Assembly: GCA_034509925.1 (NCBI GenBank)
Contig: CM067534.1
Location: forward strand, 4,198,001-4,262,000
DNA from: Hirudinaria manillensis
Taxonomy: Eukaryota; Annelida; Clitellata; Hirudinida; Hirudinidae
Length of the DNA: 64,000 bases
Direction: 5' to 3'
Shown here: positions 1-12,300 of the stretch, one piece after another
Position numbering within the stretch: the stretch's first letter is position 1
Layout: each line of letters begins with the position of its first letter
Made by a program: the position numbers and the translations under genes
The notes under the pieces: generated by a model
What the model was told of the DNA's origin: nothing
Seen by the model: only the letters and a program-made list of their open reading frames with translations
Databases searched by the model: none

Positions 1-197
1 GGTCCTGACTTCAAAGAACCTCTGCACTTTCTCTAATTTGCCTAAATTGGAATTGCTTGGAGTTTATTGGTCTGACCTTGCAACAGACTTGCAGGATTAA
101 ATTTCTTTTGACTCCACCCATCAATGAATTACCTCATATTAATTTTGGAATATATTTTAATTTTAATTCCCCACTGAGAACATTTCATATTCTTAAG

Positions 198-2396
198 GTT
201 GAGTCAGTTGTTGAGAAAGATAATGCAAGACGAACTTGCAAAGTCGTTGATCTTTGTCGAAACAAAAAGAAAAGCCGACGAGCTGGCAAGGAGACTCAAG
301 AGAGAGGGGTGAGGCTTCCTCATTGACTGATAATTGATTATATTTGGCTTGTACATGAAAGAACTTTACTTATTATTACTATTATTAGGTATGTTGCCCT
401 TGCCATTCATGGAGATAAAAGTCAACAGGACAGAGACCATGTGCTCCAAGGTACAGTCAATAATTTATGTATTTGAGATGATTTCTGTCTAAATGCACTA
501 TGTTTTTCAAAATGCAAATTTCAAGCTTATAACATAATTCTATTTTTGCAGAGTTCAGGGAAGGGAGGTGTCCTCTGCTCATAGCAACAGATGTTGCTTC
601 CCGAGGAATCCGTTGGTTTTGTATTACATCGTGTTTCTTCTGGTTTCTTTTTAAATCCATGCAACTTGTGATCTTTTTCAGACATTGAGGACGTGAAGAA
701 TGTCATCAACTACGATTACCCGAATTGCTCCGAGGACTACATCCACCGCATCGGACGCACGGGCCGAGCCTCGAACAAGGGAACCGCGTACACCTTTTTC
801 ACGCCCAACAACAGAAACAAGGCTAGAGATCTCATCGAAGTACTCGAGGAAGCCAAGCAGCACGTTGCCCCTCGTCTTCTTGGCATGAAAGGATTCGCGT
901 CAGAGAGAGGTATGCCATTGCTTGGCAAGATTGGATATTTGTAATAATGATTTTTTTTTGCCTGCAACTGATAATTTATTGATAATGTCAATGATAATGT
1001 TTAACTGGAAAATATCAGTCGAGGCAAGTTAATGAGTGATTCATTATTTGCTAAGTAATTGCAATGAAGCTTCTGAAAGCGATTACTCAACCTCAAGTTG
1101 ATTAATAATAATTATATATTCTAATTATAAATTCATATATTTGTGATAGTGCTTGTTTAGGAATGTTGTTTTTATTACCTAATAGGAAGATGCAGGTGGA
1201 GAACTCTTCCTGATTCATCTGATAGGGAAGTTATTGATAGAAATGAGAGCAGATCCGTAGCTAACAAGGCTGATTATCAATCAAGGGATAGAAGTACTCC
1301 TGGTAGTAGGTTTGATAGAGACAGGAGGTATGGTGATAGAAGCAGAGAAGATAGAAATAATGATAGAAGCAGAGAGGATAGGCCTTTTGGACGAGAAAGA
1401 AGAAGACAGAGCAGGTGGGAGCAAGATACTGCTGTGAATGAGGACAAAAATGGCAGTCAAACTGATTCCAATCAGAACTTCCATTCGGACAGTAGTTTCT
1501 ACGGTGAACCTCAAATGGATGTTTTGTCATCTGCAACTCATCAAAATTTGTCTAACAATTCTCAGTTTGCTTCAGTTGATGGATATCAAAATCAGTTTGG
1601 TCAGGATGGAGCCAATAGTCAATGGTCTTATAGTAAACAAAGCACTGAAAATATATTAGAGAACTACAACAACACCTGTGCCAGCAAATTCAATGAGAGG
1701 ATCCACCTGGCTATATTAAGTCAGCTTGCTACTAGCCACTCAACTAATCAGAGTTCAATGACAAATTTCCAGACAGAGAACAATTCTAACAATGGAGTCC
1801 AACCTCTGATGGGCATCCAGTCAGAACCTTCCAAGTACGGCAGGTCTCGAGCAGATAATGGCAGGTATTCCAGGTCCGACAGAGACAACTCTAATTATGG
1901 CCGACCTAGAGATTACGGAGAGTCGAGGAAAAGGTCATTCGAGAGCAACAATGACAATTACTCCTACAGGCATGGAAAACGAGAAAGGTACGAAAGCACT
2001 TCCGGCCACTCGACAGGTGGTCGTTATGATTACGAGTCAAGCTACAAAAGCCACGAGGCTGTCGGAGCTCCTAAAGGATCTTTTGATTCCACATCAGGGA
2101 CAAGTGGAAATCTACAAAGTCTGGTAGTTAAGGTGACAATTGATTCATATCAACAACAAGAACAACTAAAAAATTTTAATAACTATTCTTTTCCACCTCC
2201 ACAAACTCCTCCAGCTTCCCAGGCAAACTCAACCCTTCCCTCTCAGCCAGTCCAGAGTTCACCCCTAGACATGCAACCTTCGCAAACTAATTATGATTAC
2301 AACCAAACATCTGATGCCCAAAACATAGCCTACTATTATTCCCAATGGAAGCAGCAGTCGGGAACTTTCTGCGACCCACCGATTCATCCGCAATGA
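198..2396 (+). CDS. DDX5: DEAD-box RNA helicase, DDX5/DDX17 (p68/p72) type, C-terminal part (5' end outside window)
   Basis: Nuclear ATP-dependent RNA helicase and transcription/splicing cofactor by family. Exons at 198-308, 389-450, about 552-624, 682-909 and about 1186-2396 join in phase. They give the second RecA-like domain: [17 protein letters not shown] (motif IV region), [27 protein letters not shown] (motif V), VINYDYPN and [11 protein letters not shown] (motif VI), then AYTFFTPNN, typical of DDX5/17. A long tail follows, rich in Arg-Ser-Asp repeats (coded about 1310-1420) and then in Asn, Gln, Ser and Pro. The N-terminal RecA domain must lie upstream of the window. Oddity: splicing with the visible GT/AG sites puts His where family members have Asp after RGI. 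DDX5 and DDX17 cannot be told apart here and may be one gene in this animal. Confidence 0.9.
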
Positions 2397-3902
2397 TCCC
2401 ATTTTGTTTTTAATTCTATGTTTTTCTTTCCATGTACAGAAAATGAGCAGTTTGTGCAAAAAAAATTCCTCTGAGAATTGAAGTTATTATGTAACTGTGT
2501 TTCCAATGTCTCTTAAAAGGATGTGAGAGATGAACAGCCTCTGGAATATTTTATTTCGTACTGCACTCGTTCGAAGTCATGCCAACCGTTATTTCTGTTT
2601 TTGTGAAGATCCAAATATATTTATTATTTTAGGTTGACTGCATTCTCTTACAAATATAATTTGTGATATAGGAAGTTGTTCATAGTAAACATATTTGAGT
2701 TGTTTTCATTACAGAACAACTTTAGGAATGTGTGATTCTGTGGCATTATTCGTTTGATATGTTTTGTATTCTGAGCGTGAAGGTTTAATTCATGCTCATT
2801 TAATATGGATATGGCACGGATAGGTCATTGACAAACAGCATTGCATACTTCTTAGGCCTTACAATTGAATAGCTGGAAGCTGGTTATTTTTGTTTCAGTT
2901 GTTAAGGATATAAAATTGCCCCATAAATGCTTCTGTTACTTTCTTGTGGAAGGCCTACAGCCAGATTCTCATTAAATATTACAAATAAACAGCTTAACAT
3001 TATTGGGTATGGCTTTGAGATGTGGACTTTAATAATTTGGTCGGGAATCGATTGTTGGTTATTTGTTCATTTGCTGGAATCAATAAAAACAAAAAGTCAG
3101 TGTGGATCAGAGATGTTATTTCATCTTTTCTTGGTGGAATTGGATTGACAGCTTTATGATAATTTTCTGCTTCTGATTATAATTAGATGGCGGAATGTGC
3201 ATATCTTGACGTTTGAAATGTTGCGCCATTTCGAGCGATGTCGAGATTTTCAGCAGAAATCTCATTTTGTGATTTGGTTCTTTTGGCCATTTTGTTTTTC
3301 CGCCAACAAAGTTAACTTCTTGTCAGCAGCTGCGCTCATGATCTTCGGATATTCTGTCCGTTTAAAAGTTATTCTGAATAGTCTGTTATATGCCACCGGC
3401 TTGAGAACAATTGCCATAGCGGGATCCAATTGAAAATATATTGAAATGTCCCCATTTTCTTTCGCAGATGCGGATCTGATATACAACTCTAACTAAAGAA
3501 ATATAATTTATAATTTCTGTAACTAATAATTCATTTCAATTATTTATTTGACTTGCTTTAAAGTTCTTTGGTTCCGAAAAGTAATGTAAACTCCAATAGC
3601 ATATATTTGCACAATTTCGCTCCCTCTGCAAATCTCGTTATCCTCGATCAGAAAGTTTTCTTAATTAGCCGTCGTTGCAGCACCTTTGCAATGTCATCAA
3701 ATTTAGTGGACAGCTCATGTTACTGGTATTTAATATTTCCTATTGTTCACGAATCAATTTTTGACCAATCCGTAATACTGAATTATATATGAATGTTGGA
3801 TGAGACTATAAGTAACTATCATTAGCCGAATTCAGACCGCTAGAATTATCGCCAGCTTTCTTACGTAATCAAAACTTTTTTCTAAGTGGAAAGGGTAGAG
3901 AC
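2397..3902. other. 3' flank of the helicase gene and upstream region of ASH2
   Basis: AT-rich, no supported coding exon. It starts with the helicase 3' UTR; an AATAAA-type signal is visible near 3080 and may end the transcript. A locally GC-richer patch at about 3197-3480 is open on both strands for 70-80 codons without a recognisable family. The reading frame of the first ASH2 exon stays open back to about 3820, so an upstream splice acceptor is possible there. Confidence 0.5.
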
Positions 3903-6696
3903 ATGAACATATGCGAATTCCAGTGCGGAATGTGTTTTGGATTTTATCACGAAACATGCATATCAACTTATAAAGGGTAAGCCACTGGTTATCATATTTT
4001 CGTCCTTATCTGGAATGAATTAACTAATACGTTCCCTGAAACAGTGACTTTGTGCCATTTATGACAAACTACCAGTTTTTTTGCAAGAAGTGCTGCAGTC
4101 AAGAAACTTTGGCTAAAAAGCCAACTAATTTCGGTCAGATGTGTCTGACAGCCATAGCCAATCTAAAAAATAAGTTCCCAGGAAGAAAAATGTTTTCAAA
4201 AAAATTGGAAATCATTCCTTTCATAGAGAAAAATTGGGAAATAATGACAACGGTCCAAAGTAGGACAAAGAATTCTTGGCATCTTTCGGTCTCAAAGGAC
4301 ATGGTACATAAATTAGACTTTCACGACAAGTTAAGAAATGACAATTCAACTTGATGCTTTCAGCTGAGTTTCCCCAATATCTTCATTTCAAGAACGGAAA
4401 CCGATGGCGATCAAAGTTTCGGGCTAACAAGCGACGTTAGTTGCAACATAACAACTTCAATATAAGTAATTTTAGTTAATGCAAAGTCATTTTTAAGGAT
4501 ATATGCAGTATAAGTCCGAACCACGAAAGATTTCTCGGACTGATGTTGTGCAAGCCCATATCTAACAATGTTAATGCTAAAGAAGGTTTGTATTCATTTA
4601 ATATTCAAAAAAAAAAGAATGTTATCTAATAACATAACCCAAACAGCAAAAGTTAAAACAGCAAAAAAGAAAAATATGGATTGCAAAGAGGCCCCTGTCA
4701 CAATGAAAAGGTTTGCCATTGAATTATCCTAAAATTAATTCATGACGTTGGAATCTAGGAAAGTAATCTACTGAAAATAATGTAGCGCACAATTTACATT
4801 AACCATTAAAATGGAAACTCATTAAAATAGAGCCAGACAGTGGTTGGTTCGCCTTTAACTAAAACCATCGAAAAATAATCGCAGTAACGACTATAAATTA
4901 AGAAAAAGCGGAACTAAATTAACTAAGATATTAATAAATTCTGAAAGATATCAGACATTATTTAATGTTCCAGTTCGCTGACTGAAGCAATGGAACGTGC
5001 TCCAAGTCACTATCCACATGAACATCCCTTTAACAAGAACGGATATAGGTATTTCCTCGCTGAACCCGATCCAAGCGATCCAACATGGCAGACGCTCGAC
5101 GAAGATCAAAGCCTTCAGGGAAAACCGATTCCAGGTCATCTATATAAAAGCTTCCACGAAAAGCTTGTCCTCCTTTCCATGAATGATAGAGGTTACAATT
5201 GAATAGAGTTGTTTTTCTTCGTTCAATTTTATTACGTTAAATGAATTTTTATAGCTTCAGAATTAGTCTTGAACGAAAACAGGCTCACGGTTAGCGGCCA
5301 TAAAGGTTATAACACGATAAGAGCCAATTATGGTTAGCAGATGTTTTAAGTTTTTTTTATCTTGTCAAACCAACGAAATGCTGCACAATGTATATGCCTT
5401 GAGACTAAAATATAGCATTGATTGTAATTTCGAAATAGGTGTGAGTTACGGTTCGTGGTATTTTGAGGTGAGAATCGATAAAATGCCTGGAGAGTCTGCT
5501 GCAAGGATAGGATGGTCTCAATGTTTCGGTATGTTAAATTGTCCGCCTAACTTAAAGTATCTTATGCATTAGCCGTATTAAGATGCTTAATTACAAAATT
5601 ACATCTAATATTTCTAAAGCACTCTTGCCCTCGCCGTGTGGAAGCGACAAATTTGGTTATTCCTGGCGATCGAAAAAAGGCACTAAATTTCACAACGGAT
5701 GCGGAAAGCATTTTTCGGATGGTTTTAAGGAAGGAGACGTTTTAGGCTTCTACATAAAATTCCCATCCAGTAATTCATCATTAAAAAATAACCAAATAGA
5801 TTACAAGACCAAGGTTGTTTACATAAATATGAAATTAATTTAATTTTCAAATTGTCTTCATTTCTGGTACTGATCAATATAACCATAACCAGACAAGAAT
5901 TTCTTTTATTGGATTTATAGATTAAAAAGAATCTAAATGATTAACTTTATTGTAGCCATTGATCAAGTATAAGGGATACTTTTATTACGAAGTAAAGAAT
6001 GATTTCAGTGTCGAGGAAGCAAAACTAGAGACCCTTAAAGGAGGAAAGGTAAATGTCATGATAGCCATAGTGGTGTAGTCATTTGGGAAAACCCCCGTCC
6101 ATATTTGTTATTACCCCTTGAGTGACTGATATTTTTTGACGGAGATACACAAAAATAATGAACATTTATTGAATCTTTTATGCAAAATTCTCCTAAGCCT
6201 TTTCCTCGACGTATTTTCAAATTCTGGCTTTGTCGCTGGAAATCTGCAATAATAGTGAATAATTTACTCGCAATGTATTTTCTAATAATTTCTTTATGTG
6301 TCAATAGATTACTAGTTTGAATAATAGTTGTATAGCTAGAGAACATCTTTCAGATGATTATGTTTTTGAACGGAGTCAGTCAAGGAGTGGCATATGAAAA
6401 TTTTTACGATGGAGTTTATTATCCATCGATATCACTATACAAAGATGTTACGGTTAGTGTTTTTTTCTTGTTTTTACAAAATGGAGTCGTTAAAAATATG
6501 GTGCTTACAAATAAAATTATATTAACAGGTTACTGCAAACTTCGGACCAGCTTTCACTCATCCCCCGAATGATATACATTACGAGCCTGTAAGTGATGCA
6601 GTTTGGCTAATTTAAAAAAATATTAACTAAAAGCATTTCATATTGTCAATGTATTTACAGATGAGCTCGATTGCCAGTGAAATCGTGAATTTTTAG
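3903..6696 (+). CDS. ASH2L: Set1/Ash2 histone methyltransferase complex subunit ASH2, C-terminally shortened
   Basis: Core subunit of COMPASS/MLL complexes for histone H3K4 methylation, by family. Thirteen exons join in phase (3903-3976, 4045-4303, 4364-4435, 4498-4585, 4647-4710, 4974-5191, 5255-5332, 5439-5528, 5620-5813, 5956-6048, 6354-6452, 6529-6588, 6661-6696), giving 474 aa. Order: remnant of the atypical PHD finger (EFQCGMC), winged-helix region (PFMTNYQFFCKKC, IIPFIEKNWEIMTT), a basic linker, then the SPRY domain (HPFNKNGYRYFLAEPDP, GSWYFEVRIDKMPGESAARIGWSQ, YSWRSKKGTKFH, GDVLGFYI, FLNGVSQGVAYENFYDGVYYP). Introns of about 60 bp are frequent. The final exon adds only 11 residues, so the helix that binds DPY30 in human ASH2L (about 20 residues more) is missing. 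A first exon upstream of 3903 is likely. An AATAAA lies at 6712-6717. Confidence 0.92.
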
Positions 6697-8186
6697 GAGT
6701 GATAAAGAGTTAATAAATCATAATAATGTCATCGGCAGTGTCTTGAAACATTAGAATTTTACAAAATTTTAAGGGCGGGTGGTCGAATGAGTAGCGACAG
6801 TAGGTGCTTTGATATCCTGGGATTATACATTGTATTTCATATTTATTGCATAAATATCCAGGCATCAAGTGAATGTGGAATATTAATTAAAGTACGTGTA
6901 TTTCGCTGGTCGTCTTATGCTGACAATTTTAAAAAAATGGCTGGAGAACGTAACATGATCCTGTCCATGGCGTTTGATAATTTATTACTATGTAGGTTGT
7001 ATTAAATTTATGTCAATTTCAAATGTTTCATTTGAGAGTGGTTGGCGCATATGCAGGAAGCTAGCCAACCGATCCTTGTTGAGAACAAACCACAATTATT
7101 GCACCAGAATCTAAAACAATTAATACAAATTCAACCAAACTCAGTTTGGGCTTCAGGAAGGCTGTTCATTCCAACACAAGATTTTGGTTTTCATTAGCAT
7201 CTGGTTGCCTATTAAAATCCATCACATAACTAGATGTTCCTAGTTTGATTCACATTAAGAGTTCTAGCGGAATCACACTAAATTTGAATGAAAACTTTTT
7301 GAAAAAAAACTGAATTATAAATTTAATTTGAGTGGAAATTATGATATTGCGAACTGAATTTTAAATAAAATATCACTGATTGTGACTCGAGAGTGACACG
7401 GTAACGCAGTAAACCCGATTTTTGACTTGCTATGTAGTCAAAGTTAATAGGTAAAGCCATGGGGACCAAAAGCCATTTAACTGTATATCTTAGGGACGTT
7501 GGATATTAAATGTAATCGATAAACGTAAAAAGCATTTTCTTCATTGTGTTTTTGTGGTTTATGTCGTAACCCTACCATGTATTTTCTGTTGATATACTTA
7601 TCTCTGTTAAGCAGAATTGTATTTTGAGTTTTTCGATACGCTTGTCATCAGCGCTACTGAAAAGGGGAGTAAAAACCGAAATACAAGATGTTCAGATGTT
7701 CCAAAATAACTGTTAACTGAACACTTGTATTAAAAATTACTACATATAAAACCCTCGTCTATTACAATATTATCTCATGTAATTCCGAGCGTTCCTCCAC
7801 ATAATTTTTTTTTTCACCCGCACGATCTCTGTACGCTCGATAACAATTGGAATAGAACCTGACAATATTTTATGCGATATGCGATTACTGTAGCTTCTCA
7901 GAACGTCTAGCGTTCAATTTCTAATTTAAAAATAAAATACGGACACTTTTTTTGCAAATAGATTAACTGTTCGTCTGCATTTATTTCAGAAAAGAGTTGA
8001 AAATAATCGAATTAAAAATAAATAAGTCACATCATCAAAGAAATTACTGTAAAAATTTGCAATGGTCCCCGTATCCTAGAGTAGAAAACGTAAAAAAAGT
8101 AATCGCTGGGAGTGCTCACGAGAAGTTCAGCTGCTCGATCCACAGGCAAAATACGATCGGGTATGTGAACAAATACGATATCAACT
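6697..8186. other. Intergenic region between ASH2 (+) and sHSP-like gene (-), convergent 3' ends
   Basis: AT-rich. It holds the ASH2 polyadenylation signal at 6712-6717 and presumably the 3' UTR of the minus-strand gene. The open frames here are short, lack coding-like composition and do not link to flanking exons. I see no RNA gene or repeat. Confidence 0.55.
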
Positions 8187-9323
8187 CTAATGCAAGTTCC
8201 TATGCAATGCTATCATTTTCTTCTGGTCCTGTGTCACTATCAGACCCTCGACGAAAAGCCTTCCCTCGCCGTCCATGCGTGCGGTTATCATGTGGGGATC
8301 AACCTCCATAGGAAGGACGCGCCTTTCGTGAAACTCTTCTTTCTGAGCTCCACGAGACCTCGTTCCAACTATACGCACCCTGTTCCCAGCCAGATTGGCT
8401 TTGACGAGAACGTCGGAGGCTGATATTCCGAAACCGAGATTAACAACAAATCGTAACCACAGACGCCGCGATTCATCCTCAAAAAATACGAAATCAACTC
8501 CGTTGTCGGGGATGGAAGGATCTAAGTTGCGTTGAAGCGATTCAATCGCGGAGTTCAATCTCGGCCTGTCCGGACTGATGAGTGGAGCCATCATTCTCTG
8601 CGACATGGGAACCGGTGCTGGAGTGCAGTAGGAAACGGACGATCGTCTGAGATGGGGCCGTTCCTCATGAGGCCCGGAAGGACCGGAGTACGGTGGAAGG
8701 ATGATGTGTAGGGATGCTTCCGACGGATCCAAAGCTTTGCCAGAGGTAGGAAGAAGACTTAAACTCGCTGAAAACTTTGATTTAGAGGCGCTATGGTTTC
8801 GGTTTAGGAATTTTTTTCTGTCTTTTGGCTCTGTAGTCAGGATTTGGCTTTCAGAACGAACGTGATTGCCTTCTACGCTGTCGAAGTGGAAGACAATCAC
8901 GCAAGGCCTGAAATCAACTTTCCTCGGCGAACAAGGAACACTTTTAGGTCGTTCTTTGCTGTAGGAATAAGGACTGTTATCTCGCCTCCTAATGGATTGC
9001 TGTTGCTGTTGTTTTTTCAAAATCGATTTATTTTTTTTACCCAATATCTGACCATTCATTATCTGCAGGGAATTTGTGGGAAATAATTCGAGAGGGGAAT
9101 GTGAATTCTGCAGGTTGTTTGGGGAATACTGCCCCGAGATGCTGTTCATCTTTTGTTGATTAGCGAACACCGGCGGCACGTTCGGTCGACCGTCTGACAA
9201 TTGGCCCAGTAATACAAATGGCGAGCATTTAGAGCCATTCAAAATTCCAAAACTTCGGAATTGATTGGACGAGGAGTCGAGCGGAAGGCGAGAAACTTGG
9301 ACTTCATGAAGAATGCTGGTCAT
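8187..9323 (-). CDS. Protein with C-terminal small heat shock (alpha-crystallin) domain and long disordered N-terminus
   Basis: One large exon, 378 aa from ATG at 9321-9323. It lies just inside a splice acceptor (TTTCAG ending at 9330), so an upstream non-coding or short coding exon is likely. Residues 1 to about 265 are Ser-, Gln-, Pro- and Arg-rich, with a QQQQQ run and no recognised fold. The last ~100 residues look like an alpha-crystallin beta-sandwich: DFVFFEDESRRLWLRFVVNL, then FGISASDVLVKANLAGNRVRIVGTR, EFHERRVLPMEVDP and ITARMDGEGRLFVEGLIV, the last matching the usual A-x-x-x-x-G-x-L strand. Small HSPs are ATP-independent chaperones; most are 150-250 aa, so this one is long. The IxI C-terminal tail motif is not evident. 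Base composition is GC-richer than the flanks. Identification rests on the domain pattern alone. Confidence 0.65.
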   Translation of the reverse strand: MTSILHEVQVSRLPLDSSSNQFRSFGILNGSKCSPFVLLGQLSDGRPNVPPVFANQQKMNSISGQYSPNNLQNSHSPLELFPTNSLQIMNGQILGKKNKSILKKQQQQQSIRRRDNSPYSYSKERPKSVPCSPRKVDFRPCVIVFHFDSVEGNHVRSESQILTTEPKDRKKFLNRNHSASKSKFSASLSLLPTSGKALDPSEASLHIILPPYSGPSGPHEERPHLRRSSVSYCTPAPVPMSQRMMAPLISPDRPRLNSAIESLQRNLDPSIPDNGVDFVFFEDESRRLWLRFVVNLGFGISASDVLVKANLAGNRVRIVGTRSRGAQKEEFHERRVLPMEVDPHMITARMDGEGRLFVEGLIVTQDQKKMIALHRNLH

Positions 9324-9329
9324 AACCGA

Positions 9330-12300
9330 CTGAAAAGAAATTAATTTAAATATGTTAAATACTACATAGTAAAAATGATTCTTATTTAACACGAAGCACC
9401 TTTTTGCGTTCTGCAGCGTTGAGAAAACTTCCTTTTAAAGCCGGAAAACAACTTGATTATGCCTGAGCTAAATTAGTGAGGCGATATTTTACAAAACTCC
9501 TGCCAACATTCCACAGTTAACCGCGAGAGAAGTTTATGGTACAAAAGAAAATAAGGGCAAACAACTTTTTGACTATTTTAATTTACTTACGTCCAACACC
9601 ACGTGGATTACAAGCGCACCTTCGAGCAAACAAGTTAGACTAATTGCTTTTCGTTTGTTTTTTTTAGACGAGAGAGAGTGTGTCATCAGATGACATACGA
9701 AGAAACGGAGATGCACCCATATGTAATGATCCAAGATACAAATGATCTTTCAAATAATTGACGGGCCCACGCTAGAATGCAATCCTATGATCTTACAATT
9801 TCCTCAAACTTGTATCATCAAATTACAACTCCTACGCTGTGGGCCTAAAATCAATCTTTCAACTCTGCTATAACGATTATAGTCATCACTGTAGCAACGA
9901 AACTTCACCCATTTCTTTGGAGTCTTCAACATTTTCATGGTTAAACCAAAAAAATTTCATGCTTCAATCCAATTTTATTTGATCCAGAATTTCTTTAACA
10001 ACTGGAACCACGAACTACTAGTTATAGTTAATAGACGTGTTATCTCTGTATGACGAAAAATACTTTCGGATTTTGGGGGTTTTTAATTTGAGTCATTTAA
10101 AAATAAATAGTTTTTACGTCGAATGAGCCTTGGTCTAATTTCATTCAACTAAATATAAGATAACCTGACAAGTCAACAAAGATATTGTCGTCGTGTAGAA
10201 TATCTAACAAAAGAATGCTTGGAGAACTTAGAGAATAGGTCTTAAGAACAAACATCCTAGCAATTCTGCTTTCTAAGGAGTTAATGAAATTCAAGAAAAT
10301 AGCTTGTTACAATTATGGAAATCTGAATTAAATTTTATATAAAGGTTTAGATAAAGTACGTCGTCGATTTCAAAATTCCCCAGCAGCGTGTCAGACTGAA
10401 ATTCTCCAATCTAAAATTAAGTGGCAACTATCTTTTCTAAGTTGCATAGTTCGCATACCGTGGCATCTCATTATCTTGCTTCAATCCAAAAGAACTCTCT
10501 ACTAAAATAAACTTTCCAACACAAATCCTAATAAGGTTTTAAATTTCATTAAGAATCGAGTTCGGAAATATCAGATATGCGCAGATTGAAAAGTTTACAG
10601 AGGCAAAAAGATTCCACCGTGATTTGGAGTGGTTCTGTTTACTCCGGTAACCAATGGTAACAAATTGCGCATCAAAACATTGGGTCCTAATTAATGGATG
10701 GAGATTAAACTGATGGCCGGGATCTAGTAAAATGCAACGATTGCGTTACCGATGCGTTGTTTTTATTTATTTTTGTAAACATAATTAAAATAAAATTTGA
10801 AAAAAAAAAGACTCGAACATTGGTTAATGTTAAATCTGACGATGTGCAGACGACGTGCCAGTCACAAGTGGCTTAAAACGAAGCATTGTATGAATATAAC
10901 AAACCGGTTTCAAGAGAAACTCGTTTATCATTAAATTCATAAAATACTCGATGGACGTACCTGTCAAGTTATTACAAAATTCCACAAAAGTATTTAGCAC
11001 TTGTAAAAACTGATTCAAATCCTCGAACGTTAACTGTATTTGTTTCTAAAAACACCTTCCATACCGTCTCCTATCATTTCTCTGGCAAATGACGTAACTC
11101 CAGTGGCCTTAAATACTAGCAGCAAACTCGTTGCCAAACACGTGAGAGCTTCTTTTGCGTTGGAATGATGAACGAACGAATGAATTAGCTTTGACTCGAC
11201 TGTTTATGTGTCATCTACGATTAAGTTCTCTGTTTTATAGCATAAACACCTTTTTTTCAACACTTATTTTGTTTGTTATGCTTCGATGGGATTGGAGCAC
11301 TGCGGTTCTGATTGGTCGGTCTCCTGCATAATAAGGTGATGAGTCACCGCCTGCATGAGTCATAGTATGAATGACACCTGCTAATTGTAATATTGCAATA
11401 AATACTTATTATAACGTATTTTTATTTCAAAATTAAAACTAATAAAATAAGAAGGCACGCATGTAATTCAATTTGATCGATGTGAGTAATCCTTAATAAT
11501 TGGCTTAAACTCAAAATACGATCGTACACTCAAATAATTTCCGCACTGCTAGTTCATTTTAACAAAAATACAAGTCAGAATGATAAATTATTATCTGAGC
11601 TAACCAAAAAGATATTCTACTTGCGTCATCGTCGGCCCCCCATTCTTTAAGACAACTTGGTTTCTTTCTCACTGAAGGGCGTTCGAGGACGAATTCTGTT
11701 AGGAATATTCCATGGTATGGCACTTCGGCTTAAGAATATTCGACGAAAGGAATTTTTGAAAAAAAAGCACATTGTGTGGAAACAGTTTGACGATAGTTTT
11801 TTTAAGGCTCAATTATTCAGACAGTCTGCCAATAAATTAATGACTTATTGCGATCATTCACGATGGTGATAAATAAAAATGGCCCTTCAATCACGAAATT
11901 ACCTGGGATAGTATCCAGCACAACATTTATATTTAATTTTAGTACAATTCGAGCTAATTGCCTCCTCTCTCGAACTAATTGCTTTTTCATGACTTGGTCG
12001 CCATAGTAAATTAGGCACGGTGTTAAAAACGTAGTTTCCTCAATAACTCTTGTCCTTTGCCAACAACTTAAAAATGGTCTTATCAGTTTTAATAGAAGCT
12101 CTCTATTTCAGCCGATAAAGCTCAATGTCTCTCTACCGCTATGTTTGTTGACGAAGTGTAATGGATCATTACCAGATATTACTAATTCGTTGTAGAACGC
12201 TTGAATGGCAATCAAATCAAGGCTACGGCTTTTATTTTTAACAAATGCTCACAAGTGTACGCTCGGGCACAGAAACCAGGGATCAAAGTATTTTACCAGT

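Noticed and set aside
1..197. 89-codon open frame at the window start as helicase coding sequence
   Set aside because: Its residues do not match DDX5/17; the first fitting exon begins after the acceptor at 196-197 in a different frame.
1300..1420. Tandem DNA repeat (GATAGAAGCAGAGA-like)
   Set aside because: It is coding sequence for Arg-Ser-Asp repeats in the helicase tail, not an independent repeat element.
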